Origin: Candidatus Bathyarchaeota archaeon
GTDB taxonomy: Archaea; Thermoproteota; Bathyarchaeia; Bathyarchaeales; Bathycorpusculaceae
Direction of reading: 5' to 3'
Assembly: GCA_003164295.1 (NCBI GenBank)
Contig: PLTA01000056.1
Span: 1 to 64,000, forward strand
Length of the DNA stretch: 64,000 nt
Under the pieces are notes generated by a model that saw only the letters and a program-made list of their open reading frames with translations, was not told the origin of the DNA and made no database searches. The number at the start of each line of letters is the position of its first letter. The first letter of the stretch is position 1. The translations under genes and the position numbers were made by a program. Shown piece after piece: positions 19,475 to 28,842 of the stretch.

Positions 19475-21289
19475 ATGAAAACAAACAATTTAAACAAACT
19501 GCTTTCATTAAACCTCAGAAAGATAGCAAAACCAGCAGCTCTATGCATTTGCATTATGTTTATCCTAAGTTCATTATCCGTGCTCTCGTTTGCAACAGTT
19601 AAAGCTACAGCATCACCGACATATTTGACAAACAATGCAGTATTTATACAGGACGACCCGCTGGAATCAAACCAGCCTCTAGCGGCTACTAACTTAGATT
19701 CAACGGTTGCAACATTGCAAGCCAATAATATAAAATACGTTTTTGAATGTATTGGCAAATACGGATTTGATGATACTGATACCGGTTGGACAGAAAACAA
19801 CGCAACTTATGAGACTTTTATAGCAGATTGTCATGCAGTTGGAATAAAAGTTCTAGCATGGATGGAAAATGAAAATCCAATCAACCTTTTACCTAGTAAC
19901 TATGCAAGCATGGTTGCAGTTTACAATTCAGTTCTTTCGATAGGCTTTGACGGGATCAACAGCGACATAGAAATGTGGGGTTCAACTACAGGTATAGCTC
20001 CTGGAAGTTATCAAGATTTCATTAATTACAATAATTATATGGCTACCACTTTAAATGCAGAAGGAAAACTTTGGATGCCTGATGTTCCTGGAAATGTCAA
20101 TAACGATGTTTATCATGTTGATGCTATAGTTTCAATGTTTTATAGCGACGAATCATATTTTGAACCTGCTGCAGCTAATAACCAAGTTGTTGCATATTGG
20201 GAAAATGAATTTAGTCCAACTCCTGCTTCACCAGTTATATTGGCCATATTTTGCAAACCAGCTCTAGATGGAGGAAGCAATACTGAAACTGATGTTTGGC
20301 AATTTCAACAATGTGCAAACCTTATTAATTCATATCAATCGACCAATTTGGAAGGCATTAGCTTATGGAGATACGAAACTATAGCCAATGACGGCTCTTG
20401 GAATGCGTTTGACAATCTAATAAATCAATTTACACCAGCTCAAACACAATTAACAGCACTCACACCTACTCCAATTCTAACACCAACACCTACTCCAATT
20501 CCCACGACCATACCTTCATCTACTTTGACCCCAACTGGATCTCCAACACCATCGCCAACTCAAACACCTACACCTACTCCAGACTCAACAGCTACACCAA
20601 CTCCTTTACCATCGCCTACCCCAACACCAACATCTACGCCATCTGTGCCAGTAGTTACTTCAACTGCAACAATAAATCAAGTTCAAACAGCCTCAAATCA
20701 AGTCTCATCGAGGTCATCATTAAAATTAACCTGGCATTCCCAGCCAACATCAGGTGACATGTTAGCGTTAACAGTATGTGTATATGACGGCTTCGACTCC
20801 GTTTCAAGCATAAGTGAACCAGGTGTAACTTGGACAAAAACAACCTCTATAACCAACGGTCCAGTTGATAGCGAAATTTGGAGCGCCCTAACCGTCAGCT
20901 CATCAGCCGCAACAACCCTAACTATAAAATACACTGGCTCCGTAACATCATCTGCAAAAGCGTGTGAATACTCTGCGGGTTCACCAACAACCTGGAAAGT
21001 TGATCAAACAGAAACCAACACTGGATATAAAACAATCGGGTCTACAGGACAAATAACAACCACACAACCAGACGTGGTAATTGTGGGTTCATTGGCTTTT
21101 GATTCATCAGGTCAAACAAACACCGGGCCATTCACAATGATAGGCGGCTCGGAATACCGATGGACACTAAGCGAAGCATACCTACAATACTTCACAACTT
21201 CAACAGGAACATACCAAGCCCAAACGTCACTTGCGCCCTATTTATTTTCTGGATGCATCGCCTCATACGTACCCGCATCAATAACCTGA
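19475..21289 (+). CDS. Secreted GH18-like TIM-barrel protein with Pro/Thr linker and C-terminal beta domain
   Basis: 604 residues, paralogue of the gene at 11692. Signal peptide at about 18-42; barrel domain with AWMENE near 128 and DGINSDIE near 159-166 (GH18-like, middle Asp replaced by Asn); a Pro/Thr/Ser linker of roughly 70 residues that the other copy lacks; and the shared C-terminal beta domain, nearly identical to that copy. The open frame extends 26 codons upstream, but ATG 19475 is chosen because the GA-repeat leader and the start align with the paralogue. It probably acts outside the cell on glycans; activity is not proven. Confidence 0.72.
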   Translation: MKTNNLNKLLSLNLRKIAKPAALCICIMFILSSLSVLSFATVKATASPTYLTNNAVFIQDDPLESNQPLAATNLDSTVATLQANNIKYVFECIGKYGFDDTDTGWTENNATYETFIADCHAVGIKVLAWMENENPINLLPSNYASMVAVYNSVLSIGFDGINSDIEMWGSTTGIAPGSYQDFINYNNYMATTLNAEGKLWMPDVPGNVNNDVYHVDAIVSMFYSDESYFEPAAANNQVVAYWENEFSPTPASPVILAIFCKPALDGGSNTETDVWQFQQCANLINSYQSTNLEGISLWRYETIANDGSWNAFDNLINQFTPAQTQLTALTPTPILTPTPTPIPTTIPSSTLTPTGSPTPSPTQTPTPTPDSTATPTPLPSPTPTPTSTPSVPVVTSTATINQVQTASNQVSSRSSLKLTWHSQPTSGDMLALTVCVYDGFDSVSSISEPGVTWTKTTSITNGPVDSEIWSALTVSSSAATTLTIKYTGSVTSSAKACEYSAGSPTTWKVDQTETNTGYKTIGSTGQITTTQPDVVIVGSLAFDSSGQTNTGPFTMIGGSEYRWTLSEAYLQYFTTSTGTYQAQTSLAPYLFSGCIASYVPASIT

Positions 21290-21396
21290 GTCAACCGACG
21301 CCAACAATTTCTCCAAATCCGACCTCAACTCTAACACCAACACCATCATCAACTGCAACACCAACACCACGCCAAAACCAGCAAAGAGTTCACTAA
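21290..21396 (+). pseudogene. Out-of-frame Pro/Thr-rich tail of the second GH18-like gene
   Basis: Beyond the TGA, the -1 frame continues open through the stop region and reads [17 protein letters not shown] to a TAA at 21394-21396. Here, unlike the first copy, no stop blocks the -1 frame, so a -1 slip near the end of the gene could in principle extend the protein. It is more likely a relic of an ancestral stalk. The same junction in both copies dates the break before the duplication. Confidence 0.5.
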
Positions 21397-21479
21397 CGTA
21401 AGACTTACCACCAAGTCTAAAATTTTCCCTTTTCTTTTTTTGTTAAAATCTAAAAAGTATTTACTTAAAGCATGAGCAT

Positions 21480-21720
21480 ACGTTTACTACGTTTTACTTC
21501 TACTTGACTGTTTGTTGCGCTCGCTTCGCTCGCGCCGCCAAATGAACTACGTTTAGACGGTTGTCGCGCGGTCAAAAGTTTAAGCCTTTTGTCCGCTCGA
21601 CCTGTTTGACTTGTTGCCCTGTTAGACGAGGGCAACGCAGTCAAGAACCGCATTGTGAGCGTGAGCTGGTTTTTTGTTCCGCTTTACTACTGTTTGTTTT
21701 GCGTATGTTAGTTACTAAGC
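21480..21720. other. GC-rich, repeat-laden non-coding stretch
   Basis: It is markedly richer in G+C than its surroundings, with a tandem CGCTCG repeat near 21521-21535 and a hairpin GTTGCCCT-GTTAGACG-AGGGCAAC near 21617-21640. Frames here lack ribosome binding sites and look random. It could be a structured RNA or a mobile-element scar. It runs straight into the large hairpin that follows. Confidence 0.4.
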
Positions 21721-21821
21721 AAAAAAGCGCCATTCGGAAGGTTTAACGTTTGGGCTGTTCAGCTCATCCCAAAGCGTAAACCTTCCGCCCTTCGGGTTTT
21801 TATTAAAAAAGGCGCTTTTTT
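21721..21821. repeat. Large nested hairpin, terminator-like or structured RNA
   Basis: The outer stem AAAAAAGCGCC (21721-21731) pairs with GGCGCTTTTTT (21811-21821). Inside, a 19-base arm at 21736-21754 pairs with 21768-21786 with a single three-base internal mismatch, and a small CCC/GGG hairpin follows. The A and T runs on the outer stem would allow termination in both directions, between the GH18-like gene and the downstream surface gene. The depth of the fold is unusual for an archaeal terminator. Confidence 0.55.
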
Positions 21822-22021
21822 GCCCACAACGCCAAGAGGGACGCATATCAGCCCCGCATTGTTTCTCAATGAAAGTTTAGCTCTTTTAATTGGGCAGCAT
21901 CATTTGTTCATGCAAATTAAAACTATTTGACAGCTTTCTATTTCAGTTCACTGTCAATATTTGAAACAAGTTTATATTCCAAAACAATTACTGCATTAAA
22001 TGGAGAAAAGAAGGGATATCA

Positions 22022-24385
22022 GTGAGAAGGAAAGCAGTTTTTCTTGTTATACTTTTAATTTCAATTACCTTAATTTTTCAAGTTAAAATTCCAACAACTA
22101 AGGCCGCAGTAACAATTACAGTCCCAGATAACTACCCAACAATACAAGGTGCTTTAAACCAAGCACAAAGTGGCGATACAATATTCATCAAATCTGGAAC
22201 CTATACTGAAAACATTGTCTTTCCGGCACCCTTGACAAACATCATAATAAAAGGAGAAAATGAATACAGCACCATTTTAAACGGAGCTTTTTCCTATGAC
22301 TATAGCGGCTATGGGTCAAGTATTAATATCCAAATTCAGGACTTAACGATAACTGGCTTTGTCAGCGCAGTTTCTCAGACGCCCGGTATCAACCTAACTT
22401 TTTCTGGATGCTATTTGAGTTCAACTTTTTCTGGCGGAGGAGGTCTTGGAGGTAAGTTCACATTTATTGGAAACACAATTAATGGAGGTTTAAATATTTA
22501 CGGAGAAGACGGTGGAGGCAGTTCATTGAATAACGTAATTGAAAATAACATTTTCCAAAATTGTGGAATCAGCCTTAAAGGGCCAGCTGGGGAACCATCA
22601 AATGACACCGTTTATGGCAACACGATAACCAACGCTGCAGTCGGTATTTACCCAGGTTATGGAGATACGATTGAAGATAATTGGATCAAAAACTGCAGTG
22701 TTGGCATACAGCTGGGACCGGAACCTTATCGAGTAGTTGATCTCATAGAACAGAATACTCTGGAGTATAATACTTACGGATTGCAGTTATCAGTTAATCA
22801 AGCGGTAACTGTTGAAGATAACAACTTTATGAACAATACTTACCAAGCTGTCTGTGGTCCTGCCGGGATCCCTATCTTTGGACCTAATGTTTGGAGTGGC
22901 AATTACTGGAGCGATTACAAGGGAACCGACGCCAATCATAATGGAATAGGCGATACACCCTACGTTATTGATTCGTCTGATCAGGATAATTATCCACTTA
23001 TGACGCCATATCCTAACTCGTTTTCGGTGAATCCCACTATTGATGCTTCTGCTGGTACCGGTGGTTCTATTAATCCAAATGGGTATGTTCTGGTTAACTT
23101 TGATGGCGCTCAGACTTTCAGTTTTACTCCGAATCTCGGCTACCACCTTTCTGATGTCACAGTGGATGGGAACTCCGTGGACGCTGTATCATCATACTCA
23201 TTTACCAATGTCCAAGCTGCCCACACAATTACTGCTTCATTCGCAATCAACACCTTTACGATTTCTGTAACTCAGAGCGCTAATGGCCAGATTTCCCCCG
23301 GCACAAGCACCGTTAACTATGGCAATAGCCAGACTTTCACAATTACAGCAAATCTTGGCTACCACATCGCCTCTTTAACTGTTGACGGTTCGCCAGTCGT
23401 CGATGCATCAACCTATACCTTTAGCAATGTTGAGGCTGCCCACACTATCAGCGCGACATTCGCAATAAACACCTATACGATTACTGTAACGCAAACTGCC
23501 AACGGAGTTATCGCACCAGGTACAAGCACCGTTAACTATGGCGATACTCCAAGCTTCACAATCACACCAAATACCGGCTACCATATTGCGACTATAACTG
23601 CGAATGGTGCATCGGTTACTGTTACTTCTCCTTCTAGACAGACTTACCAGTTCAGCTCGGTATCAGTTGGAGGCTCATTAACTGCAACCTTTGCGATCAA
23701 CACATACACAATAACAGTCACTCAAACCAGTAACGGTCAGATTACTCCAAGCACAACTTCTGTTAATTATGGGGGAAGTCAAACTTTTACCATTACACCG
23801 AGTACTGGCTATTACATTGCGAGCATAACAACTGATTCTGGTTCCGTTACAGTTTCTTCGCCTTCAGGGCAATCGATTAGCTTCAACAATGTTCAGATGA
23901 CACATACGATTACTGCCACATTTGCACTTACATCAACTCCTACTCCAACACCCACGCCTTCACCTTCTCCGACTCCAACTTCTTCGCCCACATCCTCACC
24001 TTCACCAACACCAACTACTACACCTACTTCCTCGCCCACTCCAACTTCTCCATCACCGACCCCAACTTCACCTCCAACCACTACTCCCTCACCCGCTCCG
24101 ACCTCAACAGCCACGATAACCCCATTACCTTCAGCCAACCCAACACCTACAACCACTCCAAAGGCGACATCTACACCAACAACCACCGCTTCACCAACGC
24201 AAACGCCAACAACAAATCTGGCTCCCACAGAAACGCCTTCACAATCACCCTCAGCCACAGCATCACCTGGCACTATAGTGTTTTCACTGTCAATAGTTTT
24301 GATAGCATTCATCTCATTGTCAGTCATCTTCCTTGCAACTGCACTCTATTTCAGAAATCGCAAGACTTCAAAAACTAAGAATTAG
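22022..24385 (+). CDS. Surface protein: NosD-like beta-helix, InlB-type repeats, Pro/Thr stalk, membrane anchor
   Basis: 787 residues, close paralogue of the minus-strand gene at 7911 with the same order of parts: signal peptide, beta-helix opened by TVPDNYPTIQGAL and closed by NYWSDYKGTDANHNGIGDTP, four InlB-type repeats of about 72 residues, a stalk of about 110 residues of Pro/Thr/Ser, and the anchor SLSIVLIAFISLSVIFLATALY with a basic end. The GTG start is placed by alignment with the paralogue. The beta-helix half is more diverged than the repeats and anchor, so the tip domain may carry binding specificity. Located at the cell surface. Confidence 0.85.
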   Translation: MRRKAVFLVILLISITLIFQVKIPTTKAAVTITVPDNYPTIQGALNQAQSGDTIFIKSGTYTENIVFPAPLTNIIIKGENEYSTILNGAFSYDYSGYGSSINIQIQDLTITGFVSAVSQTPGINLTFSGCYLSSTFSGGGGLGGKFTFIGNTINGGLNIYGEDGGGSSLNNVIENNIFQNCGISLKGPAGEPSNDTVYGNTITNAAVGIYPGYGDTIEDNWIKNCSVGIQLGPEPYRVVDLIEQNTLEYNTYGLQLSVNQAVTVEDNNFMNNTYQAVCGPAGIPIFGPNVWSGNYWSDYKGTDANHNGIGDTPYVIDSSDQDNYPLMTPYPNSFSVNPTIDASAGTGGSINPNGYVLVNFDGAQTFSFTPNLGYHLSDVTVDGNSVDAVSSYSFTNVQAAHTITASFAINTFTISVTQSANGQISPGTSTVNYGNSQTFTITANLGYHIASLTVDGSPVVDASTYTFSNVEAAHTISATFAINTYTITVTQTANGVIAPGTSTVNYGDTPSFTITPNTGYHIATITANGASVTVTSPSRQTYQFSSVSVGGSLTATFAINTYTITVTQTSNGQITPSTTSVNYGGSQTFTITPSTGYYIASITTDSGSVTVSSPSGQSISFNNVQMTHTITATFALTSTPTPTPTPSPSPTPTSSPTSSPSPTPTTTPTSSPTPTSPSPTPTSPPTTTPSPAPTSTATITPLPSANPTPTTTPKATSTPTTTASPTQTPTTNLAPTETPSQSPSATASPGTIVFSLSIVLIAFISLSVIFLATALYFRNRKTSKTKN

Positions 24386-24543
24386 ACCGGTTAAAAGTCT
24401 CTAAATAAACTGTTATCGTTAAGTGAGAAAAAAATGTTATATTTCGGAAAAATCCGTCTATTCTATTGATTTTTGACTAAACCAAGTATAATATAGTAAT
24501 TGATTCAACCAATTTTCCATAGAACAGTGGTTGTTGCGATAAT

Positions 24544-24575
24544 TGGTGCAGGGGTGGGATTTGAACTCCCAGCTC
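24544..24575 (-). pseudogene. tRNA 3' fragment (T arm, acceptor strand and CCA)
   Basis: On the minus strand a perfect T arm (TGGGA, loop GTTCAAA, TCCCA) is followed by CCCCTGC, a discriminator A and CCA. The matching 5' acceptor strand GCAGGGG is not found in the next 100 bases, and no D or anticodon arm can be folded. Such 3' ends are what remains when an element integrates into a tRNA gene. The acceptor does not match the tRNA-Ala at 35630, so the two are not an att pair. Confidence 0.55.
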
Positions 24576-24579
24576 TCGG

Positions 24580-25130
24580 TGATGTATCGCCAACTTTAGC
24601 TCGGTTCTTCTCCGACAAATCTCCTTTTCTTTTTAGAAAAATGAACTAGTGTTTCCAAAATCAGGATCAATAAAATAATGAGGAAAAGTTGGATCCTAAC
24701 TAAAGTAGAAATGACAACTGCAAAACCCTTTTCTATCTTTTCAGTTTTTGTTGTTGAGCGATGTCTTTTTATTTGAAGTTAACTTACTTACAATTACCAT
24801 TTTCTAAGCGGTGAATGAAAATGCAAAACGACAAAGAAGCCCGCTTTTCTCTAATGGTTAACGCTGAAAGGGTTAAGCGTAAACTGCCTTCCTCGATTGG
24901 ATGATTGCAGGAACCAGCCTAAGAAGAGCTGGAATAAGTATATGATCACAGGACAAAGTTAATTCAATTTAAGAAGCATAATTCTGAACAATTCAACGCT
25001 TTAACATACAAAATTATAGGTGACTTACGAGTTAGATAAGGCTCTAATTCTAAAATAGAATTTTCATTCCCAAAAGAGATAATATTATAAATTAAACGAA
25101 GCATATGTTGCAAAAAAGTGAGTGAAATAA
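24580..25130. other. Intergenic region
   Basis: About 550 bases. The only frame worth naming is a 29-codon one at about 24819-24908 after GGTGA, too short to support. The rest is AT-rich with no recognised RNA or repeat. Confidence 0.35.
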
Positions 25131-25343
25131 ATGGGTGCTTCGTATCCATGGATGCTTTTCGTTTTAGGAATACTGCTTTCTTTTTCAGGGGCTTATTTAG
25201 CGTATTCTAACCCTTTACTAGGTATCACTCCGACAGGACAGACTTACGTTTATAGTTATTCATGGGGATTTGTATTATTTCTTTCACTACCTGGAATTAT
25301 TTTAGTTTTGGTGGCTTTATGGAAAGCTAAAAAAAGCGATTAG
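25131..25343 (+). CDS. Small two-helix membrane protein
   Basis: 70 residues with hydrophobic segments at about 6-26 and 45-64, a Tyr/Gly-rich outside loop and a KKSD cytoplasmic end. ATG start with a weak GTGA-type site upstream. Not recognised. Confidence 0.5.
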   Translation: MGASYPWMLFVLGILLSFSGAYLAYSNPLLGITPTGQTYVYSYSWGFVLFLSLPGIILVLVALWKAKKSD

Positions 25344-25473
25344 TGGAATACTGGAAAATTCATAAGCGCCAACAAAGAGCAAAAAAGAAGGTAAGCAACT
25401 AATGGTTTATTCTAAAGCTATGAATACAAAGAATTAAAAGTTTAACATAGTTATCTAACTTTTAGTTGGTTCA

Positions 25474-26007
25474 ATGAGCATAAAGCTAAAGAAAAATGTG
25501 ACTTTAGAAATTATCAAACTTGTTGACAAAGAATACCACGAGAGCGTTCTAACAACCTTTCTTAACTCAGAATTTGGTTTTTTGAATGTTTTTTTGATCA
25601 TTGTAATGGTTATTTTAGAGCTTTACTTCTTGTTCTACTTCCGTTCAGAAACGGCGCAAACGATAATGACGGAAATCCCTGCAATCTTCACACTTCTTAT
25701 TTCTTTTCTGGCACTCATGGTTTCTCTTCGAGCATTTGTCGGTAAATCAGAGAAGAAACTTCAGGTAGAACGAAATTATTACTTGATCTCAAGGAATTAT
25801 GCACAGAAGACTCGTCTTGAAAAATTAAGAATATGGAAAAACTTACTTTATGGCGTCGAGATTCCTAAAGCGGAAGAAAATTCCTTGTTAAAAGCTATTA
25901 TCAAAATAAAAGCGAAAAATCCTCAGTTAACATTAGAAAAACTATATGATACTAATAAATCGCTATTTAGCGAAAAGAAACTAATTGAAAGTTTACTTTA
26001 TGATTAA
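25474..26007 (+). CDS. Membrane protein of unknown function with charged C-terminal domain
   Basis: 177 residues. Two hydrophobic segments lie at about 36-56 and 65-87, then a strongly charged helical cytoplasmic region of some 90 residues (LEKLRIWKNLLYG). It has the layout of a small membrane sensor or scaffold, but no motif identifies it. It stands alone with gaps on both sides. Confidence 0.5.
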   Translation: MSIKLKKNVTLEIIKLVDKEYHESVLTTFLNSEFGFLNVFLIIVMVILELYFLFYFRSETAQTIMTEIPAIFTLLISFLALMVSLRAFVGKSEKKLQVERNYYLISRNYAQKTRLEKLRIWKNLLYGVEIPKAEENSLLKAIIKIKAKNPQLTLEKLYDTNKSLFSEKKLIESLLYD

Positions 26008-26310
26008 GTACATTCATAAATGAGCCTTAAGTGCGTACGAAACACATTTAAAGATTAAAATTTTGCTGGCGAATTACGCAAGTGACTACCGACGTCTAAT
26101 GAAACTGATTCACGATTCCCTTTAACTTTAAAGGCTACTTCGCAGTTGCTTACCATATTTCATGAATATATATTTTTCGAAAGCGAAATGTCCATCGGAT
26201 AGGGCGTTTATTTCGATTCCACGTTGCGCTTAAGTACATATGTCTTGACGACCATATCTAAAAGATTTTTAAGAATTTGCAAGCCGTCTGGATTTTCTTC
26301 AGTTGCTCTT
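26008..26310. other. Intergenic region
   Basis: About 300 bases at a point where transcription converges from both sides. No gene or clear structure seen. Confidence 0.35.
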
Positions 26311-26751
26311 TCAATAGTTTTTCAGGAAATCTTCGAATAAGTTGCGTTCGCCCAAACAATTGTAAAAGGCATGTTCCAAGTACCTCCGGGTTCTAGGGAC
26401 AAGCGATGCCCTTTCTCTGTCAGCCCACCACGCATACTCAATTCCATGTTGTTTTAGGATTTCTTGCCGCGTTTTGTTTTTCAAAAGAGCACATTTGGTT
26501 GAAACAACGCATTTTGGGCAGTTGTTATCGCATTTTATAGGGACGGGAGTTAATCCGCAAGCTTTGCACTCAATAGCTATCTTTGCTGCAGGTACGTAGA
26601 AATCAATTACTGCATGAGGCAGAAATGGAAATCTAAATTGTGGGTGTATCTCCTCATTTGGGAAAATCGCTTTTAGGATTTCATAAGTTAGCTTCTCCCA
26701 TTCATCACCGCTCACTTTGGGAGACTTATCCGAGTAATGCGGCCCGTACAA
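26311..26751 (-). CDS. PD-(D/E)XK nuclease-like protein with cysteine cluster
   Basis: 146 residues. AVIDFYVPAAKIAIECKAC near residues 47-66 fits the D...ExK core of a restriction-type nuclease fold. Four Cys follow (IKCDNNCPKCVVSTKC), probably a zinc site, then REILKQHGIEYAWWADRE. VSR-like and Holliday-type nucleases share the D-ExK strand pair, but no specific family is clear. The start is TTG. It lies beside a TPR-HEPN protein and an ASCH protein on the same strand, a grouping often seen in defence regions. Catalytic activity is inferred from the motif only. Confidence 0.6.
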   Translation of the reverse strand: MYGPHYSDKSPKVSGDEWEKLTYEILKAIFPNEEIHPQFRFPFLPHAVIDFYVPAAKIAIECKACGLTPVPIKCDNNCPKCVVSTKCALLKNKTRQEILKQHGIEYAWWADRERASLVPRTRRYLEHAFYNCLGERNLFEDFLKNY

Positions 26752-26810
26752 TTTTGAGTATCACTTCACTTGGTTGATTAGTTGTTGTAAGCTAATAAAA
26801 TATTCTAAAA

Positions 26811-28109
26811 TCAATCAATCACTTTTCTTTTAAGGCCAAAAAGAATCTCTTTAATGTAGAGTTTCATTTTAGCCAAATCTTGAGGGAGAACATGACGCCC
26901 TCTATGCATTATGTCATTTCTGATTTCACACAGCTCACTAAGCTTCGTCTGAATCACTTGTTTGTTAATGAAATATTTATGGAACAATTCTTCCCAATTA
27001 TCTCTTCTCTCAATAATAACCGCATAGTCTGAGAAATCAGCGTAGAATATTGGATCAAGTATTTCAATTTCAGCAAGCGCTTTTTCTTCTTTATCTTGCT
27101 TCTTATTGAGCCAACGATTGTATATTTCTGAAGGCACTCTTCTCTTCCACCAATGAGGCCCAAATAAATTTTCCATTTTTGTGTTTATTGATATCCTAAA
27201 TTCTTCTTCAAAATCGGTGATTTCCCAATATCCTTCGTTAGAAACCAGAGAAAAATCGGTCAGGGGCAATTTGTGGTCGATATTGTTACCGTCTGCGTCC
27301 TCCATAGCTATCGAATTACTAACATTGATTAGGTTTTTTTTGGCAATCTCAAGCGAAGGGTCCAGTTGAACTGCTTTATAAAATTCTTTTTTCGCTGAAT
27401 CAAAGTCATTAGCATTCGCATATGCAGCGCCAAGGGCGTTGTGAGCTGCGGCTGACTTTGGAGTCAACTCTACCCATTTTTGGTATTCCTCAATCGCTTC
27501 GGTCCATAGTCCATCTTCAAGAAAGGCTCCTCCTAAGTCGGCATGATAAATCCAATTATCTGGTTCTATCTGAGTTGCCTCTTTGAATTCTTCAACTGAT
27601 TTTTCGAAATTATCCAGATTAGCATATACAAATCCAAGTACATTGCAGGCAAAAGCTGTAACTTTTTCCTTCTTTGAGCGTTCAAGGAAATCTCTTGCAT
27701 TTTCAGCCATGCCTTTATCTAGAAATGCCTTGCCAATATTGGCCAGAGTTACGTAATCATTCGGTTTGAGCTTCAGAGCTTTCTCATAATACTTAATGGC
27801 GTTAGTAAAATCACCTTTCTCATTATATATTCTCCCAAGAAACTCATAGGCAGCCACAAGATTCGGGGCAGATCTTATGGCCTTTCTGCAATATTTTTCC
27901 GCTTTTTCCAAAAGCCCTGTTTCAAAATACGCTTGACCAAGATTAGTGTAAACTGCAGAATTTTTGTCGCCCAATAAAATTAGCTGCTCAAAGATGACTA
28001 TACTTTCATTCACCATTCCTTTATTTGCGAGGTCAGCGCCTAAATTTAGAAGTTTCTTGGCCGCTATCGGCAGTGCAAGATTGAGAGGTACGTTCCGCCT
28101 GTTAACCAT
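26811..28109 (-). CDS. TPR-repeat protein with Swt1-like HEPN domain
   Basis: 432 residues. About seven tetratricopeptide repeats fill residues 20-265 (for example AYFETGLLEKAEKYCRKAI). A C-terminal domain from about 310 has the FxDYxxII and NWEELFHKYF features and the HEPN RNase motif R-N-x3-H (RNDIMH) near residue 400. HEPN domains with this motif are usually metal-independent RNases or RNA binders in toxin and defence systems. The TPRs would provide protein contacts or sensing. It lies on the minus strand between the nuclease-like gene and the ASCH gene. Soluble. Confidence 0.72.
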   Translation of the reverse strand: MVNRRNVPLNLALPIAAKKLLNLGADLANKGMVNESIVIFEQLILLGDKNSAVYTNLGQAYFETGLLEKAEKYCRKAIRSAPNLVAAYEFLGRIYNEKGDFTNAIKYYEKALKLKPNDYVTLANIGKAFLDKGMAENARDFLERSKKEKVTAFACNVLGFVYANLDNFEKSVEEFKEATQIEPDNWIYHADLGGAFLEDGLWTEAIEEYQKWVELTPKSAAAHNALGAAYANANDFDSAKKEFYKAVQLDPSLEIAKKNLINVSNSIAMEDADGNNIDHKLPLTDFSLVSNEGYWEITDFEEEFRISINTKMENLFGPHWWKRRVPSEIYNRWLNKKQDKEEKALAEIEILDPIFYADFSDYAVIIERRDNWEELFHKYFINKQVIQTKLSELCEIRNDIMHRGRHVLPQDLAKMKLYIKEILFGLKRKVID

Positions 28110-28227
28110 AGGTTAGCCTTTGCTTTTAACAAATAGGCGCTGAGTGTTAAAAGAATTTGCTGATTCGAACATTTTGAAAAGTTGAAAAATCGAGGATATT
28201 TCAAAATATCTGCCTCTTAAGGAGTCG

Positions 28228-28587
28228 CTAGGTCTTGCACCAAGAGCCAGTAGAGTAAGAATAAGGCTTAGGGTTTGGTTCAAGTGCAACGTCTTCCAAA
28301 ACCCAAGCGAACAAGATCTCTCTTCCATTTGCGTAAGCGTCTATGAAATCGTTTGCTTGATGTTTATCGTTATGTTTCTTTAAATCATCTACTGATCTTT
28401 CGATTGAGTCAACGATTTTGGCGTATCCGACAACACGCTTAATTTCCTTATTTCCCAAGGCAATTTTCTCTCTAATCGTTGTGTTGGTTCGCCTTATTTC
28501 CCAGGTTTTGCTACCATTCAAAATCAAGTTTACCCATTTTTCGTCAATTTTCAGGCAGCGTATTTCAGAACGTGGAATAGATTTCAT
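28228..28587 (-). CDS. ASCH domain protein
   Basis: About 119 residues with CLKIDEKWVNLILNGSKTWEIRR at the N-terminus, the characteristic first strand of the ASCH (PUA-like) fold, and a WVLEDV late strand. ASCH proteins bind RNA or modified nucleosides, and some are RNases or deaminases. ATG at 28587 is used; a GTG three codons upstream is possible. It is first in a minus-strand run with the TPR-HEPN and nuclease-like genes. Confidence 0.7.
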   Translation of the reverse strand: MKSIPRSEIRCLKIDEKWVNLILNGSKTWEIRRTNTTIREKIALGNKEIKRVVGYAKIVDSIERSVDDLKKHNDKHQANDFIDAYANGREILFAWVLEDVALEPNPKPYSYSTGSWCKT

Positions 28588-28689
28588 GTTTCCCACATCT
28601 GTTGTCTAACTATAAATGCGTGCTGCACGGGTGCTCGATAATCATCTTATCACTAAAAAGCCTAACATAGCCGTACTCGAGGAAAGAAA

Positions 28690-28842
28690 TTGGTTCGCAA
28701 GGGCTATCGAAACCTGTCTGTTCCAGATGCCTTAATCAAGGAATTAGAAGCGTTCGTTGAGAAATCAAACGGGAGATACGTTTCCGTCGCTGAAGCTGCA
28801 CGTGAAGCAATAAGGGAATTTTTGGAAAAAGAAAAAAAATAG
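28690..28842 (+). CDS. Small ribbon-helix-helix type protein
   Basis: 50 residues starting at TTG, with GAGG seven bases upstream. RKGYRNLSVPDALIKELEAF followed by a charged helix and AAREAIREFLEKE is the classic strand-helix-helix pattern of CopG/MetJ-like DNA-binding proteins found as antitoxins and element repressors. It is near the presumed left edge of the integrated element. No toxin partner is adjacent. Confidence 0.55.
   Translation: MVRKGYRNLSVPDALIKELEAFVEKSNGRYVSVAEAAREAIREFLEKEKK

Noticed and set aside
23893..24327. Long antisense frame rich in Val and Gly across the stalk of the second surface protein
   Set aside because: It is the mirror of a Pro/Thr/Ser codon repeat; low-complexity DNA opens antisense frames without coding.
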